Below, in pieces: positions 25,927-35,500 of a stretch of DNA of 64,000 nt (position 1 is its first letter; each line of letters starts with the position of its first letter). Source of the stretch: Prevotella sp902465605 (GTDB lineage: Bacteria; Bacteroidota; Bacteroidia; Bacteroidales; Bacteroidaceae); the NCBI GenBank assembly GCA_902465605.1, contig CABQNT010000009.1, positions 1-64,000 of the forward strand. The letters are read 5' to 3'. The notes beneath the pieces are model-generated. The model made no database searches and was not told where the DNA came from. It was given only the letters and a program-made list of their open reading frames with translations. Position numbers and translations under genes: made by a program.

Positions 25927-27138
25927 TTATCCCAACAGCTGCTGCGCTTTTGGCATCACCGAATAGCGTTCGTAGATGTGTAAGCCAAACACTGGTGCCA
26001 TGGTGTACGCCCATTCCATGATCTCAGCCAAGTTATGTTCATAGACAATCCACTCTTTATTGCTCAGGAAGAAGTAAAACTCGATGGGCAACCCTGTGTT
26101 CGTAGCCTCTAACTGGCGTACCATGCAAGTAAGATTCGTATTGACCTCGGGCGATTGTTTGAGCCAATTTTCCATATACTTGCGATACAAACCCAGGTTT
26201 GTGAGGTCGCCTTTCAGTTCCTGCGCCGTCAGAATTCCCTTTTCCTGACACATATCCTTCAGCTCCTGCGTCGCCGGTTTAATGGACAGAAAGTCGAAAT
26301 AAACCAGTCGTTTCACACGTCTTCCGCCACTTTCCTGCATGCCTTTCCAGTTTTGGAACGACCCATCAACCAGCGTCTTGGGCGACACTGTCACAATGGT
26401 ATTGTCAAAATTCTGCACCTTTACCGTGGTGAGCGTCATCTCCATCACCTCACCATCCACGGTTGTCGACGGCACCGTAATCCAGTCGCCACGTCGAATC
26501 ATGTCGTTGCTGGTAAGACGGATGCCGGCCACTAACCCCTCAATGGTGTCCTTAAACACCAACATCAGCACGGCAGAGGTAGCACCCAGTCCTGCAAACA
26601 GCTTCATCGGACTCTTGTCTATCACTAAGGCAACCACCACGATGACACCGATGAAAATGGCAACAATCTTCAATACGCCGCAGAACGATTGCAAATACTG
26701 CTGCTTACTCGAGCTATTTGTGGTCTCGAGATGGCGGAACGAGTTGATCACGGCAATGCCCAACTGCACCGAGGTCACCGTGATGTAGATGCTGGTGAGC
26801 CGGTTGAGCATCTCTTGCACAAACGGTGCTTCAAAAAACACTAACGGCAACAGTTTGTAAATGACTACCGCTGGAACGATGGCGCAAACCTTGAGCAACA
26901 CGTCGTGGTTGAGCAGCACCTCGTCCCACGTGGCCTTAGTCCGCGCAGTGATCTTATCAATGACAGGAATCAGCAGTTTCTTGGCGATAATATAGCTAAG
27001 CCAAGAAAAGAAAATGGCTGCCAATGACATCGACACATAGCGCACAACGGGTACCGCCATGCCTGTAATTCCACACATCTGAATGAGTTCTTCCACAAAA
27101 CTCCGTATCTGCTCCATCGTTTCTGTAATATCCCACAT
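25927..27138 (-). CDS. Mechanosensitive channel, MscS family
   Basis: 403-aa small-conductance-type channel. N-terminal helices lie at about 25-50, 70-100, 110-130 and 150-175. The pore-lining TM3 segment follows as GLGATSAVLMLVFKDTIEGLVAGI, and the MscS beta domain contains RRGDWITVPSTTVDGEVMEMTL and FDNTIVTVSPKTLVDGSFQNW. It is longer than E. coli MscS and resembles YbdG/YnaI-type proteins with extra helices. It releases solutes on hypo-osmotic shock. It lies 45 bp downstream of dacB on the same strand. Confidence 0.93.
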   Translation of the reverse strand: MWDITETMEQIRSFVEELIQMCGITGMAVPVVRYVSMSLAAIFFSWLSYIIAKKLLIPVIDKITARTKATWDEVLLNHDVLLKVCAIVPAVVIYKLLPLVFFEAPFVQEMLNRLTSIYITVTSVQLGIAVINSFRHLETTNSSSKQQYLQSFCGVLKIVAIFIGVIVVVALVIDKSPMKLFAGLGATSAVLMLVFKDTIEGLVAGIRLTSNDMIRRGDWITVPSTTVDGEVMEMTLTTVKVQNFDNTIVTVSPKTLVDGSFQNWKGMQESGGRRVKRLVYFDFLSIKPATQELKDMCQEKGILTAQELKGDLTNLGLYRKYMENWLKQSPEVNTNLTCMVRQLEATNTGLPIEFYFFLSNKEWIVYEHNLAEIMEWAYTMAPVFGLHIYERYSVMPKAQQLLG

Positions 27139-27183
27139 AATCTTTTATTGTTTATTCGTGAATAATTTATCTTGACCTATACG

Positions 27184-28446
27184 TCATGGCAAGCACAACG
27201 CACGGCAAACTCTGTCTTGAAAAGCGCGTCCATTTTTGCCGTACATCACCCCTTGGTTGATGATGGCGAAGCACAGCAGGTGCCCGTTTGAAGCCTCACA
27301 ATAGCCCGCCAGGCTGGTCACACCCGTCACGGTGCCCGTCTTGGCCCACACCTTTCCGCGCGTATGAGTATCTCTCAGGCGTTTTTTCAACGTACCATCC
27401 ACACCCGCAGTTGGCATCGATGGCAGCAGATGATTGTAGATATTTTGGTGTTGATAGCCATATTTGAGCAACTTCACCAACAGTTCTACGCTGACATAAT
27501 TGTACAATGACAGTCCGCTACCATCGGCGATTTTATACCGAGAGGCATCCAGCCCCACCTTATTAATTAGTCGGCGTACCACCGACCGCGCCTCCTTGGC
27601 CGTCACCGTTCGACCGTTTTCACGCGGAACCAGTTGATAGAACAGTGCCTCGGCATACAGATTGTCGCTCTTTTTCATCATCGGCAGCAAGATTTGGTCA
27701 ATGCTGTGCGTCCGTTCACAAATGCGAATGGCCTCGGCAGGACACTTTGCTACCGAACTGAAAGCTTCCACTTGGATGCCGGCCTCACGCAGTTCTTTCT
27801 CAAACTCGGTCATGAAATGGTCTTTACGCCGATACACCAAGGGCGACAACACGGGATTGTCGTCGTCCCAACACCATCCTTCACCCAACACGTCAAGGTC
27901 TTTCATACTTTTGTCGGCATACAGATTGCCGCGTATGGTATCCACGCCAAGCGTTTTCATGCAATCGGTAAAGGCACGCATGTCATCTCTACCAAACTTC
28001 GGATCAAAGCCCCCAACGCAGTAGAGATCGCCCATGAGGGTGCGATTTTGTATTGTTCCAGTGTAATAGAGTGCGGTCTTGAACTGATAACTGCCCCCCA
28101 ACTTGTCGAGTGCGGTGATGGCTGTAACCACTTTCATAGTGCTGGCGGGGCGCATCAGTTGACGCTCGTTGTGGGCGTAGATAACACTATCGGCCGTGAG
28201 GTCGTACACCATCATTCCCAACTGCGAGGTTTCAAACATGTCGTGCGTAAGCAATTTGTCAATTCGTGCTTGCGCATTTTGTGGCCAAGGCAGTGCCACG
28301 CTGTCGTCCGAGAGCGTGTCCGTCAAGGCCACGTCGATCACTTCCGAACTGTCGTTATCCGCTATGTCTTCGTAAACTACCTGTGCCTGAAGGGGCATGT
28401 ACATGCCCAAAACAAGCAAACAGGAAAGAATTTTTAATTTATTCAT
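27184..28446 (-). CDS. dacB: D-alanyl-D-alanine carboxypeptidase/endopeptidase (PBP4, family S13)
   Basis: 420-aa exported penicillin-binding protein that trims and cuts peptide cross-links in peptidoglycan. The signal peptide MNKLKILSCLLVLGMYMPLQ is followed by the active-site SxxK (RPASTMKVVTA), SxN (KKSDNLYAEAL) and KTG (WAKTGTVTGVTSLAGY). The spacing between SxxK and SxN is large, as in the S13 family with its inserted domains. Its ATG overlaps the stop of the upstream PH-like gene (ATGA, 28443-28446), so translation is probably coupled. Confidence 0.95.
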   Translation of the reverse strand: MNKLKILSCLLVLGMYMPLQAQVVYEDIADNDSSEVIDVALTDTLSDDSVALPWPQNAQARIDKLLTHDMFETSQLGMMVYDLTADSVIYAHNERQLMRPASTMKVVTAITALDKLGGSYQFKTALYYTGTIQNRTLMGDLYCVGGFDPKFGRDDMRAFTDCMKTLGVDTIRGNLYADKSMKDLDVLGEGWCWDDDNPVLSPLVYRRKDHFMTEFEKELREAGIQVEAFSSVAKCPAEAIRICERTHSIDQILLPMMKKSDNLYAEALFYQLVPRENGRTVTAKEARSVVRRLINKVGLDASRYKIADGSGLSLYNYVSVELLVKLLKYGYQHQNIYNHLLPSMPTAGVDGTLKKRLRDTHTRGKVWAKTGTVTGVTSLAGYCEASNGHLLCFAIINQGVMYGKNGRAFQDRVCRALCLP

Positions 28447-28886
28447 TTGTTTTGTGATGCGGAAGATGCAGCCTCCGCCTGCTGACGCTTTGTTAATTCT
28501 TCTACAAACGCCTGTTCGTCCTTGGGTTGAACCGCCACCAAATGATGGGCGCCATACTCGATGAGCAAGTAGTGAGACAGTCCAAAGTTGGTGTGTATCA
28601 CCTTACATTGTACCACATCACGAAGGGGGACGCTTTGACTTCGCGAAAAACGCCCTTTGTCTATCAACAGAAACTCCATCTCCTCATCACGGTCAATGGG
28701 TTTGACACACGCAAAGGTATAGGTGGTGTGCAGCACACGTTCAATCATGCCCACGATGATGATAACGACCAACAGCCCAAATATAGCTTGCTTAATCCAA
28801 AAAAGATAGACAACAAGCATCGTAAAGAGTGCTAAGCCACACTTAAATCCCAAGGTGAGTCGTTGATGAAAAACACGTTGTGCCAT
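28443..28886 (-). CDS. Membrane protein with a PH-like domain
   Basis: 147 aa. Two adjacent hydrophobic segments at about residues 14-30 and 31-50 (ALFTMLVVYLFWIKQAIFG) are followed by a cytoplasmic region that resembles bacterial PH domains: FLLIDKGRFSRSQSVPLRDVVQCKVIHT. The Gln/Ala/Ser-rich tail is probably disordered. The family role is unknown; position and coupling with dacB suggest an envelope function. It has its own -7 box. Confidence 0.7.
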   Translation of the reverse strand: MAQRVFHQRLTLGFKCGLALFTMLVVYLFWIKQAIFGLLVVIIIVGMIERVLHTTYTFACVKPIDRDEEMEFLLIDKGRFSRSQSVPLRDVVQCKVIHTNFGLSHYLLIEYGAHHLVAVQPKDEQAFVEELTKRQQAEAASSASQNK

Positions 28887-28908
28887 GTATAAATAATAGC
28901 CTTATTGG

Positions 28909-28927
28909 ACAAACGAACATCGTTTGT
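28909..28927. promoter_or_regulatory. Inverted repeat in the leader of the PH-like gene
   Basis: ACAAACGAACATCGTTTGT is a perfect 7-bp inverted repeat with a 5-bp centre. It lies between the -7 box and the start codon of the PH-like/dacB operon, where a repressor or an RNA hairpin could act. A related but differently spaced element is at 43294-43316. Confidence 0.4.
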
Positions 28928-28932
28928 AACTG

Positions 28933-28940
28933 CAAAAATA
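28933..28940 (-). promoter_or_regulatory. -7 box of the PH-like/dacB operon
   Basis: TATTTTTG on the minus strand lies about 47 bp upstream of the ATG at 28886. No clear TTTG -33 element is seen. Confidence 0.5.
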
Positions 28941-29142
28941 CGAAATTATTCACGTTTTCCCCGCTCACATGCAGATATTTACATTCTTTTACAATCGGGT
29001 TATATGCCGTAAGGTTTACACCTTCACAGTTTATCGGCATGCCAAAAGGCTGCCACGGGGCATCGCCAAGAATACAAGGGAGCGAGGATTTTGTCAAGAA
29101 AAATGGTCAGATTTTAACACTTCCGCAACATGTATTCTAGAC

Positions 29143-29296
29143 AAAAGCAGCCCCTAAAAAGACGCTTCTGAACCCCTTTTCGGGTACAAAGCATACCCTT
29201 ACGACACCAAAGTCAATGACTTTGCAGCCTCAGAGCATACAGATTGGCATGTAAAAGCATGCCATTAAGACGGCAAAATGCATGCTATTGCAGGGC
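29143..29296 (+). repeat. 22-bp-period intergenic array
   Basis: Seven units in one register. Clear units start at 29143, 29187, 29209, 29231, 29253 and 29275, and the unit at 29165 is degenerate. Typical cores are AAAAGCATGCCATTAAG and AAAGTCAATGACTTTG. It lies in the 621-bp gap between the end of sprA and the promoter of the PH-like gene. Nothing else is visible in this gap apart from that promoter. Confidence 0.8.
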
Positions 29297-29507
29297 TAAA
29301 ACTTAAGTGGCGAAATCAAAAAGGAGCCTCAAAACAAGCTAAGCAATTGAACATCAACCAGAAACAAAAAAAGCGATATTTTGGCGATATTTGCCGCCGA
29401 AAGGTCGATGAGCGAAAATATGGAAGTATTGGCGAAGTGATTGTCAAGAAAATATCCCATGCGTAAAGCCATCATCAGACAATCAACAGCGGCTGTGAGG
29501 TGGAGCA

Positions 29508-32500
29508 TTATCGGGTGAGACTGAACTTCAGACTAACGCCAAAATCATGAGTAGTTGTTGGGAAACTGCTACTGGAGAGTAGCGGCGTGTTGGTTTGTTG
29601 GTCGTAATAAAGGGTCATGGTGAGCATGCGCGACAGCGTATAATCGGCCGAGAACTGGAGCCGAAAGGCTGTATTGCCACTACTTGCGGCGCTGGTCATG
29701 GTGGCGATGTCCCTACTGATGGCTGCCTGTCGGCGGTAACTGAGGTCAAGGCGCACGTTCAAGTCACGGTTCGACCTGGTACTGTTGCGATTGCTGGTGC
29801 TGTTGTTTTGCTGTTGTTGCTGCTGCTGGCCATTGCCCTTCGTACGTCGAACCACACGTTGTTTATTTCCGCCAAATAGCTCCAGGTTGTTAACCTTATA
29901 CGCCATGCCCAGCACCCAATCACGACTGACGGCCTCATTGATTTGCACACTCGTGGTACTGAGGTTCAACACGCGCGTTGATCGATATTCCAGCCGGGTG
30001 GTCAAGTTGTTGTTAAACGTGACATCCAGTCCAAGTAAAGGCGAGAAGGCCTCGTTGATACTCACCGCAGAAACGTTGTACATGCTGCTGGGAACAGGCA
30101 TTCCGGTGGTGGCGTTGGTGACGAATCCCAAGCCGTTCATAAACTCTTGGAAGGTGCTGTAGCTGCTGTACGACCCTATGGCGAAGATGCTTTTGTAGGA
30201 ATGGTTGAGGGTGACACTTTTGAACACATCCCTGAACCAAGGCAGTTTGCCCAGTCCGCTGTACCGAATGGTCCAGTTAGGCAGCAGTCTTGCCAACGAA
30301 GGGAAGATGTTGAGCGAGTGGCCGCCCATACTGGTGTAGGTGGAGAGGAAGGCGGGTATCATGACATCCGAGCTGTAGCGGTCAACGCCACCATTGGCAG
30401 GCTCGAAAGGTTGACCGGCCAGCGGTGTGCCCTTGGGGTAGACAAAGCCCGCATATTGCGCCTCAACCCGCTGACGGAAGCCGTCGAGCGACCGGCAAAA
30501 ATCATCAAACGACTTGCTGCGGAAACCATTGCCAGCGTCACCTATCCCCTCAAAGGCGCTGCGAAGCGAGAGGGTAGTCATGGTGAAATTGCCGGTTTGG
30601 GTCATCGGATTACCCTGATACATGTATTGCACGCTCCTTGAAGTGGTTTGCGTGCGACTGGCATTCAAATCGATTTTGAAGTTACGAACAGGCTCCAAAG
30701 TCATGCGCAGCTGCAGGTCTTGCGTATGATTGGACGTGGCCGGCGTGGCAATGGAGTCGGAAATCAACAGCCAATTGTTTGCCCTGGCTCGCTCGATGTA
30801 CGAATCATCCACCATACCAAAGGCGAAGTCGAGGCCTGGCGAGAGTGCGCTTGGTGCCTTGGTCTGTCCGAAAGCATCGCCCACCGTAGGCAAGAATCCT
30901 GGCAACGCCATGGCGTAGTCGTCGCGATAGCTCACACTGACGTTGCGCACCATCATCAACAGGCGCGCCACCGACTGTGCCGTTCGGTACCAACCTTTAT
31001 TATCCAACGGCTCTTTCGGCAAGACGGTAATCTTGAGTTTCAAGGCCGAATCAACCTTATTCTTGATGCGGATGGTGTTTGGATTAATCTTCTTGTACTT
31101 CAAGTGATAGGTTTTGCCATCCTCTGTGCGGGCCGAAACGATGAGCCGCTTGCTCTTTTTGCCGTGGCTCACGGTGATGGTGGTGTCGGGCAGGAGCGTG
31201 ATTTGCTGCTCAAATCCTTTCTTGTTCTTGGGCAATTGTTTTTTCTGCGCCTCGGCTCGGGCATCTTGTGCCGAACGTCTGGCAGTGTTCCGCGCGTTCT
31301 TGTTTTGGGTGTTTCGGTTGCCATCGTTGCCAACGATTCTCGATGACCGTGAGCGGTTAATGGCGTTGCGCTGCGGATCGCGGTTGAATCGGTCGTTCGT
31401 AGCTTTCAGGAAGGGGATGTGATTGTACAAGCGTTGCAGGTCAAAGCGCCCATTGATATTCACCCTTCGGTTGGTCGTGACGATGTTGCCGAGCGACGTA
31501 CCGTCCTCCAAATGGGTTCCACGAACCCACGAATAGTTGGACGAGTAGTTGGCATCGGCGGTCACCCAGTCGAAAATGGGAAGGAGGTTGAGCGGCAGTT
31601 GGTACGACAAAGAGAACTGTTGCCGGTAATCCAGCGGCGTGCCAAAGTTGCGAATGCTGGTTCGCACCGAGTCTTTCCAGGCCGAATAGCGGTCGGGATA
31701 CAGGTCTTTGTTAACGGGGGTGTAAGGCTCTTCAATCTCGGCTTGGGTGGTACTCTGGAAGTTCATGTGAATGTTTTTCGTGAGATCCCAACGCAGCGTG
31801 AAGTCTCTGTTCCACATAAACTGCTGATTAAAGGTCAATGGAAGTTGTGAACCGCCCAGGTCTTGCATGTCACGCTCTTGCAATTCGTAGTAGTTGCGCA
31901 TCATATCGGTGTTGAAGGCGATGTTCTGCGGCAGCCAATTCAGACCGAATCGTTTCAGGATGTCGAACCATTTGCTCTTGCTTTTGATTTTCTTGAATGG
32001 CTCCAAAGGCTTGAACACGGGCGTCCAACTGTATGAAAGACTACCGTTCCAACTGTCTTCTTTCTCGTAAACGGTGGTTTCTCCGCTGGTGTTTCGATGC
32101 GAATGACTGTACGAGAACGAGAAGTTGGCCGGGTCGTAGGGCATGGGGTGGCGCTTGGTTTGGATGCCCACGCGCACGTTGGACAACGAGAAATTGGTGT
32201 TGGTGGTCTTGGTCACAGCGATACTCTCTATCGAGTCGCGCTCCTGACGGTTAGAGGCAGCGTCCAAAGCATCCTTCAATCGCATGTCTGTGTCCAGTGG
32301 ATTGTACTTCGGACTGAGCTGTTCTTGCTGCACACTATAATATAATGGTGCGCTTACATGGGCCTTTTCAGGGAAGAATTTGCCCAACTCAAAGTTGGCT
32401 GTCACGCTGTAATTCTGGTAATCATCGGTAGACCTTTGGGCCACACCCTCTTCCAATCCGCCAAAACCTTCACTCATATAGCGTCCTTGGAGATTGACCG

Positions 32501-35500
32501 TTCCGAAATCAGACATCTGTACATTCAAGTTACCTTGTGCCGCCCAACCGCCTTCGTTGTTGTATTCCAGCAAGCGAAGCTCATTGACCCACACCTCACC
32601 CGACTTCACTTCGCCCGCTTTGTTGCGCACACCAATCATCATAGTCTTCACCTCGCCTAGCGTTGGGTTACCCATCACGCTGACTTTGTTGTTGGGTTTG
32701 TCGGGATCATAGTTCGTATAAACCCGATTATACGATGCTTGTCCTTGCGCTTTGTCTTTGTTTCTCTGTCGTTTCAGATCGGTGAATAGCTTCAAAGGAA
32801 TGTCCAACATGTTCTCTACGGGCCACACTTCGCGCACATCCGACAACGAGTAGCGGTTGTATTCCTTGGGTGCCGTCAGCTTCAGGGGAATCTCATATTC
32901 ATAATAGTTGCTCTTATAATCATTGCCCAAGCGTACGAAAACAGCCAGCTGACCATCCTGCAAATTGGTCGTATTCTGCTCCATAGCATTGGCATGCACG
33001 AACATTTGCAGGCGTTTATACTGTCGGAGATCAACTGAAGAGTTCTTATAAACCGCCTTGGCATCACCCGTAGCGAGATTTGAAACCACGATATCCAACG
33101 CCTGTTCGTTGGCCTCAACCAGCTGACGTTGTGTGGGATCTTGCGCTCTCCTAATGCCCGGGGGCAACACATAGTTGACAGGTGTCTTGTCATTGTTCTC
33201 CTCAATGTTGACCGAACTCACCGACATGGTGCCCGAATTGGAACCAGCAGGATCGAGTTGTTGCTCATATATGCGCCAATCTCCACGCACCAAATCGAGG
33301 CTACCGAATCGTAGCACGATGGGTTTTTCAAATCCTGTGAGGAACATTCGCATGAAACGAATGCTGGTGAAGTCGGAGATAGAGCCGAAACGGCGTTCGA
33401 ATTCGCGTATCGGAATGCGGAACTGATACCAGGTAACTGGCTCCTTTTTCTTGTTTCTTAGGGGCGCTATGGCATCACGTTTGTCTACAATGTAGTTCTT
33501 TCCAACAACCAAGTCTTCCGGACGGATGGACACATGATACTGAAAATACTTCTCATATTCGTTCAAGGTGTAGTCTTGATTGATGTCTTCCACATCGGGT
33601 GTACCCTTGTACGACGTGTCATAACGTTCGCCGCGCGTATCGGTATCGGGCGAGTTGCCTTGCGGATTGTTGATGTATTTGTAGCGCCTTAGGATGGAAG
33701 CCTGCATCTCATCGTAGTCACGACCACGGAAATAATGATAGTTATCGTTAGCCACGTCGTTCAAAATGGCATTGAACACGTCGGGACTTACCTTGCCCTG
33801 AATCTGCTTTAAGAAGTCTTGATAAGCCTCAAAGTTTTTCTCTTCCTCGTCAGTCAGGCCGTTGAAGCCCAAATCCTGCAAAGCTCTTGCCCCCTTGTTC
33901 GTGGCAAAAGCATACGTCACAGTGGCCGGTGTGGGAATCTTTCCCCATTGGGTTATGATATAAGTTTGCGTTCCATCGACGGGAAGTCCACTCTCGTAGA
34001 ACTTCTTTCCGTCATGAAGAATGTCCTCACTAACCTCACCCAGGTTGATATAGAAGTCGCCTCCGTACTCGCTGGCGGTACCCTCTTGGCGGGTATAGAT
34101 GAACGGATCGAGCATCCAGAACTCGATATATTCGATGTTGGACGACTCAAAATCGCTGTAATCCAGCTTCCGCATCATGCCACCCCACTTCTGTTTGGGA
34201 TTGTTGAGCAACCCCTTTGCCGTCAAATCAGGGTTGAAGTTGTACGGTCCACGCTCGCTTGGATAGTAAGCAAGGTTGAGGATTGGAAGAGTTGCGGTGG
34301 CTCCACTATAACTACTTGGGTCACGCTTGGGGTACAATTCCCTGACAGGCACCTCGCGAACGTAATGGTTGGACAGCTGCTCCAGGTCGCTCTTGATGTG
34401 CTTTGGCGTTAAAGAACTGCTGCGACGAGTGAATAATGGGTCGATGTTGTACCAAGCCAAGAGCGACCGATTGTAGCCACTGCGCAGGGTAGTCTTGTCA
34501 CTATACTCGGGAAACATCGACGGCACACTCGACATGATCCATGACGTTGGCGTTGAAACATCTATCTTGTTGGTCGTATTCTCAAAGTCATCGAGATACG
34601 AAGCGTTGTCTTGTGTACCATGACTTTGCCCTGCGATGAGCTGTGCAAACTCGGCATTGAGCGAGATGTTCGATGGTTGTGTAAGATGTAAGAATGGGAT
34701 TTTGTTCAACACATTGGTGAGCCACTGACTCTCTTTCTTCCAGTTTAGGTTGACACCCCAAAGGGTATTGTTCAACGGCTCTGACCCCATATTCACTTTG
34801 TTGGTTAAGGCTTGTTCGGAAAGATGTTGTAATGTACCGCTCAGTTGCAGGTCTTTGCTGAAGTCGTACTCCCAGTTCACGCCGAACATCGTCTTTCGTT
34901 CCTGCGCAAAGTCGGTGTTACTCTCCAGCGAAACATTGACGTTTGTTCCCGCATTGATAATACTTTGGTTCAAAATAGTCACCTCACCAGCCGCGTAGTC
35001 AACCGAATAATCGGCATTCTCGGTCAACCTAACGCCGCCAGCTGTCACCACAACCGACCCTTGCGGCACGTTGTAAGCTCCCAAGGAGATGACGTTGGCC
35101 GCCGAACCCCTGAACTGTCCCATCAGCACATACTTGTTTTTCTCGGCGATTTGCTTGGCTACGGTCTTGGTAGAATCGTACAACTCGGTGAAAGCATACC
35201 GCTTGGCTTTCTCTTCATTCACACCTTTGCTCACCAAATAGCGATGGATATACGACCCAAAAGGCTCGGCCACGGGGAAGAACACACGGCCATCGCTCAC
35301 CGTATAACCCTCTACAAAGTCAAAATAGCCGTTGCTATGCGGCTTGTTGTTGTTATCCAATCGGTCGGCACCCAGCAGTCGTATGATAGGCTGGTCTTTC
35401 ACTTGCGGCTCGGGAATATAGGTAAGAAAAACGCCGGCGGTATCACTTTGGAACTTCACATCCAAGCGAAACTTCTCGCGCTCCACCCTACTGGCCAACT

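Noticed and set aside
29143..29296. CRISPR-like array
   Set aside because: The period is constant, but the units are degenerate without separate repeat and spacer parts, and no cas genes are present in the window.
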